This document shows positions 48,712-59,477 of a stretch of 64,000 bases of DNA, piece after piece (position 1 is the first letter of the stretch; every line of letters starts with the position of its first letter). The translations under genes were made by a program, and so were the position numbers. Source of the stretch: Solimicrobium silvestre (GTDB lineage Bacteria; Pseudomonadota; Gammaproteobacteria; Burkholderiales; Burkholderiaceae_D); contig NZ_PUGF01000018.1 in assembly GCF_002976435.1 (NCBI RefSeq), forward strand, positions 52,695 through 116,694, read 5' to 3'. Under the pieces are notes generated by a model. The model saw only the letters and a program-made list of their open reading frames with translations. It did not search any database and was not told the origin of the DNA.

Positions 48712-49866
48712 CTAACTTTTAAGTATCCAATTTCCATTTTCAAATACGACGGCGCGATTGCAGTCGAATTCGTCTAATTCATTTTTGTGACCCGGCAAAC
48801 TCTGGATCACAATTTCACCCTGCTTACGTAATTGCGCTATCTTTTCACGTAAACCCACTTCTAAACCCCAAGGAGCCATAATCGCATCTTTGCGCTCGGC
48901 ACCAGGTAACAACCGCGCCAACTCGCGCAAATCCAAAGAAAATCCTGTTGCAGGTCTGGCTCGCCCAAACGACTCACCAACATGATCATAACGCCCGCCT
49001 CGCGCTACCGCATTTGGCAAGCCATGCACATAGGCCGCAAAGGTAACTCCACTATGATAATGAAGACCGCGCAAATCCGCCAAATCTATCGTGACTTCCG
49101 CATCAATATCTGAAGGTATCAATGATACTAAGAAAGCCAACTCATCTAAAGCAGTATTAATTTCAGGCAGTTTAGGCAAAATTTGGCGAGCTTGCTCCAA
49201 AACATTCACATCACCGTATAAATTTGGCAAGGCCAGTAATGCATTGCGAGTCTGCTCAAGAAAATCAGTGGAAATTTCTTTCAATCCAGGAATATCTTTA
49301 GTTTCTAACAACGCGTACAATGCTAATTCCGACTGTTTGGCAAGCGGATCCTGCGCCAAAATTGCACGTAGTACCCCAACATGACACAAATCAAGGCGAA
49401 CTTTTGTCATACCTGCTAACGACATGGAAGCCAACAATAATTCCTGAATTTCCACGTCAGCCTCCAAGCCCGCATGCCCATATATTTCCGCGCCAATTTG
49501 CAATGGTTCACGGGTCGCATGTAAACCAGATGGGCGTGTATGCAACACACTCCCTGCATAGCAAAGACGAGTTACCGAGTTGCGATTGAGTAAGTGCGCA
49601 TCAATCCGAGCCACTTGCGTTGTCATGTCAGCCCGCACCCCAAGAGTACGGCCGGATAATTGATCAACCAATTTAAAAGTACGCAAATCTAAGTCTTGAC
49701 CAGCGCCACACAACAATGACTCCAAATACTCCAGCATGGGTGGCATGACCAATTCATAGCCGTACAATCTAAAAAGATCTAACAGACGACGTCGTAACTC
49801 TTCAATCTTGCGCGCTTCTGAAGGCAAGACATCGGCAATATTTTCGGGGAGAAGCCAATTCGGCAT
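48712..49866 (-). CDS. hisZ: ATP phosphoribosyltransferase regulatory subunit
   Basis: A HisRS-like protein without aminoacylation activity that pairs with short-form HisG in histidine synthesis. The 384-residue protein shows class II synthetase-fold segments ([12 protein letters not shown] near the start, T-F-K-L-V-D and G-R-Y-D-H-V-G) but lacks the complete HisRS histidine-binding motifs. hflC-hisZ-purA is a standard Burkholderiales order. The real HisRS is encoded at 56849-58198. Confidence 0.92.
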   Translation of the reverse strand: MPNWLLPENIADVLPSEARKIEELRRRLLDLFRLYGYELVMPPMLEYLESLLCGAGQDLDLRTFKLVDQLSGRTLGVRADMTTQVARIDAHLLNRNSVTRLCYAGSVLHTRPSGLHATREPLQIGAEIYGHAGLEADVEIQELLLASMSLAGMTKVRLDLCHVGVLRAILAQDPLAKQSELALYALLETKDIPGLKEISTDFLEQTRNALLALPNLYGDVNVLEQARQILPKLPEINTALDELAFLVSLIPSDIDAEVTIDLADLRGLHYHSGVTFAAYVHGLPNAVARGGRYDHVGESFGRARPATGFSLDLRELARLLPGAERKDAIMAPWGLEVGLREKIAQLRKQGEIVIQSLPGHKNELDEFDCNRAVVFENGNWILKS

Positions 49867-49900
49867 GATGACTCAAAAAAAGTAACAAAATAAACGTAGC

Positions 49901-49932
49901 ACAAGCCCGAAGTTTTTAAGCTTTGGGCTTGT
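49901..49932 (-). other. Stem-loop between hflC and hisZ
   Basis: A 12-bp stem (one G-T pair) with an 8-base loop lies in the 91-base gap. No T-run follows, so it may be an RNA processing or stability element rather than a full terminator. Confidence 0.45.
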
Positions 49933-49957
49933 GATGACATCACCAACAATGACAGGA

Positions 49958-50833
49958 CTATTTACCTTGTCCTGGAGCCTTAAAGTATTTAAAGAACTCT
50001 GAATTTGGATCTACTACCAACACATCATTCTTAGTTTTAAAGCTTGCTCGATAAGCTTCCAAGCTGCGATAAAATTTATAAAATTCCGGGTTTTGCCCGA
50101 ATGCCTGAGCATATATCCGACTAGCGCGTGCATCACCTTCACCACGTAAATTTTCAGCATCGCGATAAGCTTCGGCCAAAATAACGGTACCTTGCTTATC
50201 AGCATCAGCACGAATTCGCTCAGACTCAGCATAACCAGTAGAACGTAATTCATTAGCAACCCGAGTGCGCTCAGCTTTCATCCGACCATAAACCGACTCA
50301 TTAACCGTATCAATATAATCAATCCGCTTTAAGCGCACATCAATAATATCTACGCCAATTTGCTTAGCCTCAAGCGATACCTTAGCACGTAATACATCCA
50401 TTACTTTGCTGCGGTCGCCTGAAATAACATCGCGTACTGTCAACTTAGTAATTTCATCGTTCAGCGCAGCTTTAACAATTTGATTCATCCGGTCTTTAGC
50501 GCGCTGCTCATCGCCACCAAAACTAACGTAATACAATTTTGGATCGGTGATGTGCCACTTAACAAATGAATCCACCAAAATATTTTTCTTTTCTGCCGTA
50601 ATAAAACGATCAGCTTCAGGTGAATCAATCGTTAAAATGCGCTTATCCAAGAAAACTACATTCTGAAATGGTGGTGGCAATTTAAAATGCAGTCCCGGCT
50701 CACTGATAATTGTCTTCATTTCACCCAATGCAAACACAATTGCAAATTGGCGCTGATCAACAACAAATACCGTAGACGAAAAAACTAATAGGGCAATAAT
50801 TACGGCGATTCCGGTAGAAATTAGCTTATTCAT
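49958..50833 (-). CDS. hflC: HflC, regulator of FtsH protease
   Basis: Membrane-anchored SPFH/Band 7 protein that forms a large cage with HflK around FtsH. The 291-residue protein has one N-terminal membrane helix (about 4-24) and a periplasmic SPFH domain (about 25-215) with a helical tail (A-E-A-Y-R-D-A-E-N-L-R-G-E-G-D-A). The start overlaps the hflK stop as TAATG. Confidence 0.95.
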   Translation of the reverse strand: MNKLISTGIAVIIALLVFSSTVFVVDQRQFAIVFALGEMKTIISEPGLHFKLPPPFQNVVFLDKRILTIDSPEADRFITAEKKNILVDSFVKWHITDPKLYYVSFGGDEQRAKDRMNQIVKAALNDEITKLTVRDVISGDRSKVMDVLRAKVSLEAKQIGVDIIDVRLKRIDYIDTVNESVYGRMKAERTRVANELRSTGYAESERIRADADKQGTVILAEAYRDAENLRGEGDARASRIYAQAFGQNPEFYKFYRSLEAYRASFKTKNDVLVVDPNSEFFKYFKAPGQGK

Positions 50834-52077
50834 TATCTGCCCTCCCGATCACGTGAATGATTATCTCTGGCACGCAACAAATCATTCGCATTGGTGACCT
50901 CCTGCGCAGGAGGAATACCCACCGATTTTGGAGCGGCGGCATCAGGTGATAAAGTTTGTCCGATCAATTTATCGAGCGGCAAATAAATCATATTGTTACC
51001 GTTTTTGGTATCAATCATCATTTTGGTTGTACTGGTAAATATTTGCTGCATGGTTTCATAATACATACGGTCACGCGTAACCGCTGGCGCTTTCTGGTAC
51101 TCAGTCAAGACTTGTTTAAAACGCGAAGCATTACCTTCAGCGTTAGCAACCACACGAGCCTGGTAAGCCTGCGATTCTTCCTGCAAACGTGCCGCAGCGC
51201 CACGTGCCTTAGGAATCACATCATTCGCATAAGCTTGGCCTTCATTTTTTTGACGTTCGCGATCTTGACCAGCTTTAACTGCATCATCAAAAGCTGCCTG
51301 AACTTGCTCTGGCGGCTGCACACCTTGCACAGTAACGTTAGTTACTTGCACGCCAGACTTATAACGATCAAGTATTTCCTGTATTAACTGGCTAACATCA
51401 AATGCGACTTTTTCCCGGCTCCCGTACAAAACAAAATCCATTTTATTACGGCCAACCACCTCGCGAATTGCTGTTTCAGCGACCTGTTTAACCGTGCTTT
51501 CTTGTTCGCGATTATTAAAAATCCAGTCTGGTGCGCTCTTCAATTTGTATTGCACTGCAAATTGAATATCGATGATATTTTCATCGTCAGTCAGCATCAA
51601 TGCCTCTTTAGGTTGCTTATTTTTTGCATTGGACTGATAACCAACTTCAGCAGTACGTACTTGTGAAACATTCACAATTTCGTGACTTTGAATTGGGTAA
51701 GGCAAACGCCAGTTAAACCCCGAAGTCGTTTCATGGCTAAATTTACCGAAAGTCATCACCACGCCGGTTTGGCCTTCTTGCACCACAAAAGATCCGCTAA
51801 TTAACCAAAGTAATAGCAAAATGATGACAATTAACCCCGCGCCCATTTTTGCGCCGTTAGAATCTGGGGAACGCCCACCACCGGAACCTGCGCCCTTGCC
51901 ACCGAACATGGTATTTAATTTTTGATTAAAGTCACGCCATAAATCCTCAAGATCTGGCGGTCCATTGGAAGGTGTATTGGGTTTATTTCCATCATTTTCA
52001 TTGCCTGAACCGCGTCCCCATTTAGGGTCGTTCAGGGAAAATATTGCACCCATTTTTTTTAAAAGTGAAACAACCAT
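50833..52077 (-). CDS. hflK: HflK, regulator of FtsH protease
   Basis: Partner of HflC in the periplasmic FtsH complex. The 414-residue protein has a Gly/Asn-rich cytoplasmic N-terminus (about 1-75), one membrane helix (about 78-98) and an SPFH domain. The N-terminal motif S-L-N-D-P-K-W-G-R-G is typical of this family. An internal ATG at 52053 would also fit as start. hflX-hflK are 86 bases apart. Confidence 0.94.
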   Translation of the reverse strand: MVVSLLKKMGAIFSLNDPKWGRGSGNENDGNKPNTPSNGPPDLEDLWRDFNQKLNTMFGGKGAGSGGGRSPDSNGAKMGAGLIVIILLLLWLISGSFVVQEGQTGVVMTFGKFSHETTSGFNWRLPYPIQSHEIVNVSQVRTAEVGYQSNAKNKQPKEALMLTDDENIIDIQFAVQYKLKSAPDWIFNNREQESTVKQVAETAIREVVGRNKMDFVLYGSREKVAFDVSQLIQEILDRYKSGVQVTNVTVQGVQPPEQVQAAFDDAVKAGQDRERQKNEGQAYANDVIPKARGAAARLQEESQAYQARVVANAEGNASRFKQVLTEYQKAPAVTRDRMYYETMQQIFTSTTKMMIDTKNGNNMIYLPLDKLIGQTLSPDAAAPKSVGIPPAQEVTNANDLLRARDNHSRDREGR

Positions 52078-52163
52078 TCTGCGATCTTCCGATTGAGGTT
52101 AAGAGCGGGGTGATTTTTTCAAATCAACTACATTAAAACGTGATCAAATTCTATTGTGTAACA

Positions 52164-53261
52164 TCAAACCTGATGCGATTCATGATCGGTCGATTCAACA
52201 CTTGGAGGTCCAAACCCAAGTTGCGCAGCGAATTCAGCAAGCGCCACGCGCAATTCAGTAAGTCCCTGCCCTGTTTTGGCGCTCAAAAAAATACGTTGTA
52301 TTTTATCATACTCATCGCGATCAATTCCCGCACTTAAATCGGCAACATCAATCTTGTTCCAGACCAAGAGCTGAGGAATATGATCCGCGCCAATTTCTTG
52401 CAAAACTTGATTTACTTGCAAAATTTGATCTAAGCGTGCCGGACTTGCTGCATCAACAACATGCAAGAGCAAATCAGCATGAATTGTTTCTTCCAACGTA
52501 GCACGGAATGCAGCCACTAACTGATGCGGCAATTCACGAATAAATCCAACGGTATCTGAAACGACGATTTGCCCTGCATCACCAAGATATACACGGCGCG
52601 AGGTAGTATCTAAAGTGGCAAATAACTGATCTGCCGTATACGCACCCGCCTTAGTTAGCACATTAAATAAGGTTGATTTTCCAGCATTTGTGTAACCGAC
52701 TAGCGAGACTGAAAAAACTCGACTGCGGCCTCTGGCACGTCGTTGCGTTTCGCGTTGGCGCTGTAATTTAGCCAGCTTATCTTTCAACGCTTTAACTCGA
52801 TCACCGATTAAGCGGCGATCTGTTTCTAATTGAGTTTCGCCAGGACCACGCAAACCAATCCCACCTTTTTGTCGCTCCAGATGGGTCCAGCCGCGGACTA
52901 AGCGCGTTGCCAAATGCTGCAGCTGGGCAAGCTCGACTTGCACCTTACCTTCATGGCTTTTAGCGCGTTGAGCAAAAATATCAAGGATCAGGCTGGTGCG
53001 ATCTACCACGCGTATTTTTAGATGTTTTTCTAAATTACGCTGCTGCGCTGGACTTAAAGCATGATTAAAAATAACGATTTCAATCTCATGATCAAGAACG
53101 GCATGTGCAATTTCATCAGCCTTACCACTACCTACAAATAATGCTGAATCTGGACTAGATCGTTTGCAAGTAATAGTGGAAATTGGTTTAGCGCCCGCTG
53201 AAAGAGCCAATAATGAAAGCTCTTCCAAACTAGAATTAAAATCTGACTTACCAAAGTCCAC
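52164..53261 (-). CDS. hflX: GTPase HflX
   Basis: Ribosome-splitting GTPase acting under heat and other stress. 365 residues: N-terminal HflX domain (about 1-110, with R-V-V-D-R-T-S-L-I-L-D-I-F-A-Q-R-A), linker helices, and a GTPase domain with G1 at about 189-197 (GYTNAGKST) and N-K-I-D near 318. The only standard start is the GTG at 53261, but that cuts the first beta strand: upstream in-frame codons read R-A-I-L-V-G-V-D-F-G-K, the normal family N-terminus. The open frame continues into the end of hfq with no ATG, GTG or TTG. A rare start codon, for example ATT at 53294 or CTG at 53306, is possible. Confidence 0.9.
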   Translation of the reverse strand: MDFGKSDFNSSLEELSLLALSAGAKPISTITCKRSSPDSALFVGSGKADEIAHAVLDHEIEIVIFNHALSPAQQRNLEKHLKIRVVDRTSLILDIFAQRAKSHEGKVQVELAQLQHLATRLVRGWTHLERQKGGIGLRGPGETQLETDRRLIGDRVKALKDKLAKLQRQRETQRRARGRSRVFSVSLVGYTNAGKSTLFNVLTKAGAYTADQLFATLDTTSRRVYLGDAGQIVVSDTVGFIRELPHQLVAAFRATLEETIHADLLLHVVDAASPARLDQILQVNQVLQEIGADHIPQLLVWNKIDVADLSAGIDRDEYDKIQRIFLSAKTGQGLTELRVALAEFAAQLGFGPPSVESTDHESHQV

Positions 53262-53298
53262 CCCTACTAAAATTGCACGGATGTTCGATTCAATTACT

Positions 53299-53535
53299 TT
53301 ACTCAGGCTCAGACTCCGTAGGCAAATTTACTGCTCGCGCAGGAACCACCGTTGATATTGCGTGTTTATAAACCATTTGTGTGACCGTGTTACGCAGTAG
53401 AACTACGTATTGGTCAAATGATTCAATATGACCCTGCAATTTAATTCCATTCACAAGATAAATTGAAACAGGGATATGTTCTTTGCGTAAAGCGTTTAAA
53501 AATGGGTCTTGTAACAATTGCCCTTTGTTGCTCAT
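53299..53535 (-). CDS. hfq: RNA chaperone Hfq
   Basis: Hexameric Sm-like protein that matches small RNAs with messages. The 78-residue protein is a standard short form: [12 protein letters not shown] near the start, and the Sm2 segment [10 protein letters not shown]. The C-terminal tail is short (about 10 residues), as in many betaproteobacteria. GGAG lies 5 bases before the ATG. hflX follows on the same strand, the usual pairing. Confidence 0.97.
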   Translation of the reverse strand: MSNKGQLLQDPFLNALRKEHIPVSIYLVNGIKLQGHIESFDQYVVLLRNTVTQMVYKHAISTVVPARAVNLPTESEPE

Positions 53536-53570
53536 AGCAGCTCCATAGTGTTGTTGTAGTGTGGAGTTGA

Positions 53571-53600
53571 GGACATTTTGGCATTTTTCAATGCCTGTCC
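53571..53600 (-). other. Hairpin in the hfq leader
   Basis: In the minus-strand RNA, GGACA-GGCATT-GAAA-AATGCC-aaaa-TGTCC folds into a stem with a GNRA tetraloop and a one-sided AAAA bulge. It lies 36 bases upstream of the hfq start. A leader element or part of a der terminator is possible; the A-rich bulge is the kind of site Hfq can bind. Confidence 0.45.
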
Positions 53601-53666
53601 AAAAAACTACAGTGGTAAGTATATACGAGCAAAGCGCTCATATTCTATAAAAACTTAAGTTTATGC

Positions 53667-55007
53667 TTATTTTTCAGTTTTTGAAAAGGGGTTTTTACTT
53701 GATTTCATTTCAATACGTAACGGAGTACCAACCAGCGAGAAAGTCTCTCTGAAATGTTTTTCCAGATAACGTTTGTAAACATCGCCCACACCATCCAACG
53801 CGTTACCATGAATAACAATAATTGGTGGATTTTGCCCGCCTTGATGCGCATAACGCAGCTTAGGACGTATCGACCCCTTACGTTTTGGCTGTTGATGCTC
53901 AACCGCTTCAATTAAAGCACGCGTCAATTTTGGCGTAGAAAGGTTTGCTGTCGCTGCGGCATAAGCCTGAATAACCGATTTCATCATCGGTGCAATTCCA
54001 GATGTTTTTAACGCGGATATAAAATGAAATTTAGCAAAAGATAAAAAGCCTAATTTACGTTCAATATCACTCTTAATTTCATCACGACGATCACTTTGCA
54101 AGCCATCCCATTTATTCACACCGACCACTAAAGCACGGCCAGACTCTAAAATAAACCCCGCGATATGCGCATCTTGCTCAGAAATATCTTGTTGCGCATC
54201 GAGTAACAATAACACAACATTGGCTTCTGAAATAGATTGCAGTGTTTTAACAACTGAAAACTTTTCAATCGCCTCAAATACTTTACCGCGCTTACGGATA
54301 CCAGCAGTATCAATTAAGGTGTAGTTCTGCCCGTCACGCTCAAATGCGATTTCGATAGAATCTCGGGTAGTGCCCGGCATATCGAATGCAATAACACGCT
54401 CTTCGCCCAACAAAGCATTCACCAAGGTAGATTTACCGACATTAGGACGGCCAACAATCGCCAATTTAATGCCACGATCCTGGCTATCCGGCTCTTCTTC
54501 CTCAGTACGCTGAGAAAAAGCTATGTCCAATGCTTCGATCACTAAATCAGAAACTCCGTCACCATGTGCGGCAGAGATTACGTAAGGATCACCCAAACCT
54601 AATTCATAAAAGTCAGCTGTAACGGAGGTGTATTTCATTCCTTCCGCTTTATTTACAACCAGCATTACTGAACGGCCTGATTTGCGTAAAAAGTCGGTGA
54701 TAGTTTTGTCATGTGGAGTTAGACCTTGTCTTCCATCCACAATAAAAATAACGACATCCGCTTCCGCAACAGCTTGTTTAGTTTGCTTTGCCATTTCATA
54801 CATAATTCCTTCTTTAGCGACTGGCTCAAAACCACCTGTATCGATAACTAAAAAAGGGCGATCGCCCACCCGACCTTCACCGTAGTGACGGTCACGAGTT
54901 AAACCAGGCATATCGGCCACTAATGCATCACGTGAACGAGTAAGCCGATTAAACAGCGTGGATTTGCCGACATTTGGTCGGCCTATAAGTGCAATTACCG
55001 GCTTCAT
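53667..55007 (-). CDS. der: Ribosome-assembly GTPase Der (EngA)
   Basis: Double-GTPase needed for 50S subunit maturation. The ATG at 55007 ([17 protein letters not shown]) gives 446 residues, and an in-frame TTG at 55025 would overlap bamB. Two G1 motifs (GRPNVGKST, about residues 9-17 and 182-190) and a C-terminal KH-like domain (about 355-440) are present. It begins 4 bases after the bamB stop. Confidence 0.96.
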   Translation of the reverse strand: MKPVIALIGRPNVGKSTLFNRLTRSRDALVADMPGLTRDRHYGEGRVGDRPFLVIDTGGFEPVAKEGIMYEMAKQTKQAVAEADVVIFIVDGRQGLTPHDKTITDFLRKSGRSVMLVVNKAEGMKYTSVTADFYELGLGDPYVISAAHGDGVSDLVIEALDIAFSQRTEEEEPDSQDRGIKLAIVGRPNVGKSTLVNALLGEERVIAFDMPGTTRDSIEIAFERDGQNYTLIDTAGIRKRGKVFEAIEKFSVVKTLQSISEANVVLLLLDAQQDISEQDAHIAGFILESGRALVVGVNKWDGLQSDRRDEIKSDIERKLGFLSFAKFHFISALKTSGIAPMMKSVIQAYAAATANLSTPKLTRALIEAVEHQQPKRKGSIRPKLRYAHQGGQNPPIIVIHGNALDGVGDVYKRYLEKHFRETFSLVGTPLRIEMKSSKNPFSKTEK

Positions 55008-55011
55008 TAAA

Positions 55012-56142
55012 TCAATCAATCGCAAAAGCGACGATTTCCCCTACCTTTGTTTGAAATACTACGTTAGCTCCAGCTACGATTGGTGTCGCCACAATGGCGC
55101 TACCATCAGTACTAGTCCGAGCTAAAAAAGAACCATCTTCACGAGAAAGAAAATGAACATAACCACTCATATCGGCAACAGCAACTGCCTGACCAAATGA
55201 AATTGGAGTTGAAAGACGGCGATATGCCAACTTATCATTTTTCCATTCACTTAAGCCTGCACTGCGACTAAACGCATTTACCGTACCTTTATCATCTACA
55301 GCAAATACAAACCGCTCATCAACACTGACGCCCATGTCAGTAGAGAGGGCTTTACCCCAACGCATCACACCTGTTTTCACATCAAAACAAGATACTTTAC
55401 CTTGGTAGGCAGATGCACAAACATCAGAGCCCAAAACAACAGGAACACCCGAAACATCGGCAACCCGCTCCAGCTCGGTCGCTCCGCGTGGCTCTCCAAC
55501 GGCAGCTTCCCAACGCACACTGCCGCTAATCAAGGTAATCGCAATTAACTTACCACCAGGAAGGCCAACATAAACACTGTTATCAGCAATTGCCATGCCA
55601 GCGGCACTACGTAAAATCAGCGGCGGCAAGGTGCGCTCAACTACCCAGCGGCGTTTGCCGGTAACGCTGTCATACGCGGCAATGTGGTTATCAATGCTAC
55701 GCACCACGACAACTCCGCCACCAACAACAGGTGTCGACAAAACCTCACTAGAGGCTTGCGCTTTCCAACGCAACTTACCATCTAAATCATAAGCTAGTAA
55801 TACACCTTTTTCACCAACAACTGCCAGCGTAGAACTATCAGCACCGACGCCTGCCGTCAGTGGCAATTCGGCTTCAACTTTCCATATTTCACGGCCAGTT
55901 GCATTATCGAAGCGAAATATATTGCCGTTAGCAGCTGCAGTGAAAATACTATTTTGCACAGCGACTGGAGCAAATACGTAATCACCAGATGCACCCACAT
56001 TCGCAGACCAAACAGCTTTGATGGACATGCTTGACTTGAATTCAACTAAGGCCGCAGGTGGATTTTTTGGCTCTTTAAACATCGAACATGCTGTCAAGCA
56101 GACTGCAGCACTAACACACATCAACTTTATAGCTCTACGCAT
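55012..56142 (-). CDS. bamB: Outer-membrane assembly lipoprotein BamB
   Basis: Beta-propeller lipoprotein of the BAM complex. The ATG at 56142 gives a lipoprotein signal ending L-T-A-C with the lipidated cysteine at residue 19. An upstream ATG at 56154 adds four residues. The mature part is made of eight PQQ-like propeller repeats (recurring G-x-x-Y-A-x-D and W-x-x motifs, for example [11 protein letters not shown]). Gene order yfgM-bamB-der is standard. Confidence 0.93.
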   Translation of the reverse strand: MRRAIKLMCVSAAVCLTACSMFKEPKNPPAALVEFKSSMSIKAVWSANVGASGDYVFAPVAVQNSIFTAAANGNIFRFDNATGREIWKVEAELPLTAGVGADSSTLAVVGEKGVLLAYDLDGKLRWKAQASSEVLSTPVVGGGVVVVRSIDNHIAAYDSVTGKRRWVVERTLPPLILRSAAGMAIADNSVYVGLPGGKLIAITLISGSVRWEAAVGEPRGATELERVADVSGVPVVLGSDVCASAYQGKVSCFDVKTGVMRWGKALSTDMGVSVDERFVFAVDDKGTVNAFSRSAGLSEWKNDKLAYRRLSTPISFGQAVAVADMSGYVHFLSREDGSFLARTSTDGSAIVATPIVAGANVVFQTKVGEIVAFAID

Positions 56143-56162
56143 ATATGTTCTCATCAGCTTAA

Positions 56163-56825
56163 TTATTTACCACTTTCAATTGCCACTTTCGCTGGCGAGC
56201 CACCGATAGCATCAAGTTTCAACTGAATCAATTGGCGACCAGGATTTTTATCCGTGCTTTTATCTATAGCCAATTGGTAAGCAGTGCGTGCCTCATCGGT
56301 TTTATTCTGTGCTACGAAAATATCACCTTTTCTATCAGCTACAGCACTTGCCAGCTCAGCAGGAAAATCACCGGACAACACCTTCAACGCATCGTCATAC
56401 GATTTTTCATCTAATAAAATTCCAGCCAAGCGAATTTTTGCTAACGATTTGAATTCTGCTGTTTTGCCGTGCTCTTGAACCCACATTAATTGTGTTTTCG
56501 CGGTTTTTAAATCATTCGCCTCAAAAGCATTTTTTGCAGCCAACATACTCGCCATCTGAGCATAATCAGTACCAGCAAATTTATCTTGCACATCAGTTAC
56601 TGCGCGCAACACTTTCACCTGATCTTTGTCATGAATTGCTTTTTGCATTTCTTCATACAACAGAGATGCTTGTCCGGCTTGCTTAACCTGATAAATCCCC
56701 CATGCTTTCCATGCAGAGAATATCGACAAGACAATTATCAGTGTCCATGTGATTAAATTGCCATATTGCTTCCACCATGCTTTAAGAGATTCTAGTTGCT
56801 CTTGTTCTTCGTGATCGTATGCCAT
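56163..56825 (-). CDS. yfgM: YfgM-family TPR protein
   Basis: 220-residue protein anchored by one N-terminal membrane helix (about 24-44), with a periplasmic TPR-like domain (about 60-205). In E. coli the counterpart joins the SecYEG translocon with PpiD and aids protein export. The start M-A-Y-D-H-E-E-Q-E-Q-L-E-S-L-K-A-W-W-K-Q-Y-G shows the family pattern. It lies between hisS and bamB. Confidence 0.92.
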   Translation of the reverse strand: MAYDHEEQEQLESLKAWWKQYGNLITWTLIIVLSIFSAWKAWGIYQVKQAGQASLLYEEMQKAIHDKDQVKVLRAVTDVQDKFAGTDYAQMASMLAAKNAFEANDLKTAKTQLMWVQEHGKTAEFKSLAKIRLAGILLDEKSYDDALKVLSGDFPAELASAVADRKGDIFVAQNKTDEARTAYQLAIDKSTDKNPGRQLIQLKLDAIGGSPAKVAIESGK

Positions 56826-56848
56826 GTATATGTCTGCTTATTGATAAA

Positions 56849-58198
56849 TTAATGATGTGTATGATTACAATTTTCATGGTCATGATGGTCATTCCCCGCA
56901 ATTTGATCGACCAAATAATCAACCACGGTATCAAATGGCACTGTTGCCTGATTGTTTTGTTCAGCATCTCCACGCAGTGCTTTTACAATCGCAACACCCT
57001 GAGCAACCTCATCTTCGCCAACGATAATAGCAAAAGACGCTCCACTCGCATCAGCGCGTTTCATTTGAGATTTAAAACTACCAATACCTGTGATAGATGC
57101 GCAATGTAGCACAACATCCAAGCCAGCATCACGTAATCTTTCAGCTAACACAAAAGATTGCATTTGAGCGTCTGCACCTTGGTGCACCAAGTAGACATCA
57201 CATTGACTTGGCTGATGGGCTTCACCAGCCGATTTCATCAGCTCTAAAATACGCTCGATTCCCATCGCAAAACCACAGGAAGGTGTTGGCTTACCACCAA
57301 ACATAGTGACTAAGGTATCGTAACGACCACCAGCGCAAATCGTACCTTGCGCGCCTAACTCATCCGTTACCCACTCAAAAACAGTGCGATTGTAATAATC
57401 CAAACCGCGTACTAAACGATTATTAATCGTAAATGGAATGCTGTTGTGGCGCAAAATTGCCTGGACACCTTCAAAATGTGCCAGAGATTCAGCACCAAGA
57501 TAATCAAGCAACTTTGGTGCGGCATTTACCATTGCCTGCATCGCTGGATTTTTGGTATCCAAAATCCGCAACGGATTTGCATACATACGACGCAACGCTT
57601 CCGCATCCATGATCTCTTTATGCTGATCAAGATAAATAATCAAGTCGGCGCGATGTTTATTGCGCTCTTCGGCATCACCAATCGAATTCAATTCCAGGCG
57701 TACGTCTTGCAAACCAAGATCATCCCACAGCCGCTGACACATCATAATCAGTTCAGCATCGATATCAGGACCTGTAAAGCCCAACGCTTCAGCGCCCATC
57801 TGTTGAAATTGCCGATAACGACCACGTTGCGGTCTTTCATGACGGAACATCGGTCCGGTATACCACAAGCGCTTCGGGCCTTCGTAGGTCAGATTATGCT
57901 CAATGACAGCACGCACCACGCCAGCGGTATTTTCGGGCCGCAAGGTGAGCTTATCGCCATTCATCGAGTCTTCAAACGAATACATTTCTTTTTCAACGAC
58001 ATCCGTCACGGCACCCAGGCCTCGCGCAAACAACGCCGTTTGTTCGACAATCGGAGTTCTTATTTGCTGAAAGCCGTAACTCTTAAATACCGATTGCGCA
58101 GTATTTTCAAATAATTCCCATAATGGGGCGTCGGCCGGAAGCATGTCATTCATGCCTTTCACGCCGACGATTTTTTCTAACTTCTTATTTTCGGACAT
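56849..58198 (-). CDS. hisS: Histidyl-tRNA synthetase with histidine-rich C-terminal tail
   Basis: Class II synthetase charging tRNA-His. 449 residues: motif 2 region ([14 protein letters not shown]), the HisA motifs ([11 protein letters not shown] and [10 protein letters not shown]) and an anticodon domain (about 330-425). After the normal end (V-D-Y-L-V-D-Q-I-A) comes a short tail, residues about 437-449, [13 protein letters not shown], holding six His and one Cys. Such a tail is not part of the catalytic fold and looks able to bind metal. It is followed by yfgM after 23 bases. Confidence 0.95.
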   Translation of the reverse strand: MSENKKLEKIVGVKGMNDMLPADAPLWELFENTAQSVFKSYGFQQIRTPIVEQTALFARGLGAVTDVVEKEMYSFEDSMNGDKLTLRPENTAGVVRAVIEHNLTYEGPKRLWYTGPMFRHERPQRGRYRQFQQMGAEALGFTGPDIDAELIMMCQRLWDDLGLQDVRLELNSIGDAEERNKHRADLIIYLDQHKEIMDAEALRRMYANPLRILDTKNPAMQAMVNAAPKLLDYLGAESLAHFEGVQAILRHNSIPFTINNRLVRGLDYYNRTVFEWVTDELGAQGTICAGGRYDTLVTMFGGKPTPSCGFAMGIERILELMKSAGEAHQPSQCDVYLVHQGADAQMQSFVLAERLRDAGLDVVLHCASITGIGSFKSQMKRADASGASFAIIVGEDEVAQGVAIVKALRGDAEQNNQATVPFDTVVDYLVDQIAGNDHHDHENCNHTHH

Positions 58199-58209
58199 AC
58201 GACTAAAAC

Positions 58210-59469
58210 CTAACCATAATGAGACTGCACATAAGTTAAAACGATTTGCTGAAATTCTTTTGCAATGTTTTCACCGCGCAAAGTGACTGTTTTTACGCCA
58301 TCAACAAAAACCGGAGCTGCCGGAGACTCACCTGTTCCCGGCAAACTAATACCAATATTGGCATGCTTGGATTCACCGGGACCATTCACGATACATCCCA
58401 TTACTGCCACATTCATCGCCTCAACGCCGGCAAACTGCGTTTTCCAAACAGGCATTTGCTCACGCAAATAAGTTTGAATATCATCGGCCAACTCTTGAAA
58501 TACTGTGGAAGTAGTACGGCCACAACCGGGGCAAGCGATAACCATTGGCGTAAATTTACGCAATCCCATTGTTTGCAAAATTTCTTGACCAACTATAACT
58601 TCTTTACAGCGATCACCGCCCGGCTCAGGTGTCAGCGATATCCGTATTGTGTCGCCAATACCCTCTTGTAATAGTACGGACAATGCCGCCGTAGAAGCAA
58701 CGATTCCCTTGCTTCCCATACCAGCTTCAGTCAAACCCAAGTGAAGCGGATAATCACAACGGCGCGCTAATTCGCGGTATACAGCAATTAAATCTTGCAC
58801 CCCAGATACTTTGCACGACAAAATAATTTTGTCACCAGCCAAACCTACTTGCTCGGCACGCTGCGCATTTTCTAAGGCTGAAACGATTAAGGCTTCATAC
58901 ATCACGGACTGTGCTGACCAAGGTGAATTGCGCTGTGCATTTTCATCCATAATGCGCGCCAATAAACCCTGATCTAAACTACCCCAATTCACCCCTATGC
59001 GCACCGGCTTGTTATAGCGCGCTGCAATTTCTATCATTTGCGCAAATTGGGAATCACGCTTAGCACCCTGCCCTACATTCCCAGGGTTAATTCGATATTT
59101 TGAAAGCGCTTGCGCACAATCAGGAAATTCTTTTAATAAGGTATGCCCGTTGTAATGAAAGTCACCGACCAACGGCACGTCCACGCCCATACGATCAAGT
59201 TGTTCACGAATGCTAGCTACCGCAGCAGCAGCTTCTTGCGTATTCACCGTAATGCGCACCAATTCCGAACCGGCACGCGCCAATTCTTTGATTTGAATTG
59301 CAGTACCGATGGCATCAACGGTGTCCGTATTCGTCATCGACTGGATCACTATTGGAGCATCGCCGCCGACAATAACTTGCCTATCTCCATGCGCAATGAT
59401 TACTGAACGACTAGTGCGTCTTTTTATAGCACCAGAAAGAATAGGTGAACTCTCATTATTTTGTATCAT
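58210..59469 (-). CDS. ispG: 4-hydroxy-3-methylbut-2-enyl diphosphate synthase
   Basis: Iron-sulphur enzyme of the MEP isoprenoid pathway, making HMBPP from MEcPP. The TIM-barrel half starts with Q-S-M-T-N-T-D-T; the C-terminal half carries the cluster cysteines in A-C-P-G-C-G-R-T and G-C-I-V-N-G-P-G-E. The ATG at 59469 gives 419 residues. A GTG at 59481 overlapping the rodZ stop (GTGA) is an alternative. Position between rodZ and hisS is standard for Burkholderiales. Confidence 0.95.
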   Translation of the reverse strand: MIQNNESSPILSGAIKRRTSRSVIIAHGDRQVIVGGDAPIVIQSMTNTDTVDAIGTAIQIKELARAGSELVRITVNTQEAAAAVASIREQLDRMGVDVPLVGDFHYNGHTLLKEFPDCAQALSKYRINPGNVGQGAKRDSQFAQMIEIAARYNKPVRIGVNWGSLDQGLLARIMDENAQRNSPWSAQSVMYEALIVSALENAQRAEQVGLAGDKIILSCKVSGVQDLIAVYRELARRCDYPLHLGLTEAGMGSKGIVASTAALSVLLQEGIGDTIRISLTPEPGGDRCKEVIVGQEILQTMGLRKFTPMVIACPGCGRTTSTVFQELADDIQTYLREQMPVWKTQFAGVEAMNVAVMGCIVNGPGESKHANIGISLPGTGESPAAPVFVDGVKTVTLRGENIAKEFQQIVLTYVQSHYG

Positions 59470-59477
59470 TACGACAT

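Noticed and set aside
57446..58114. 222-codon open frame on the plus strand opposite hisS
   Set aside because: Lies entirely antisense to a well-conserved gene, has no ribosome-binding site and an unnatural composition.
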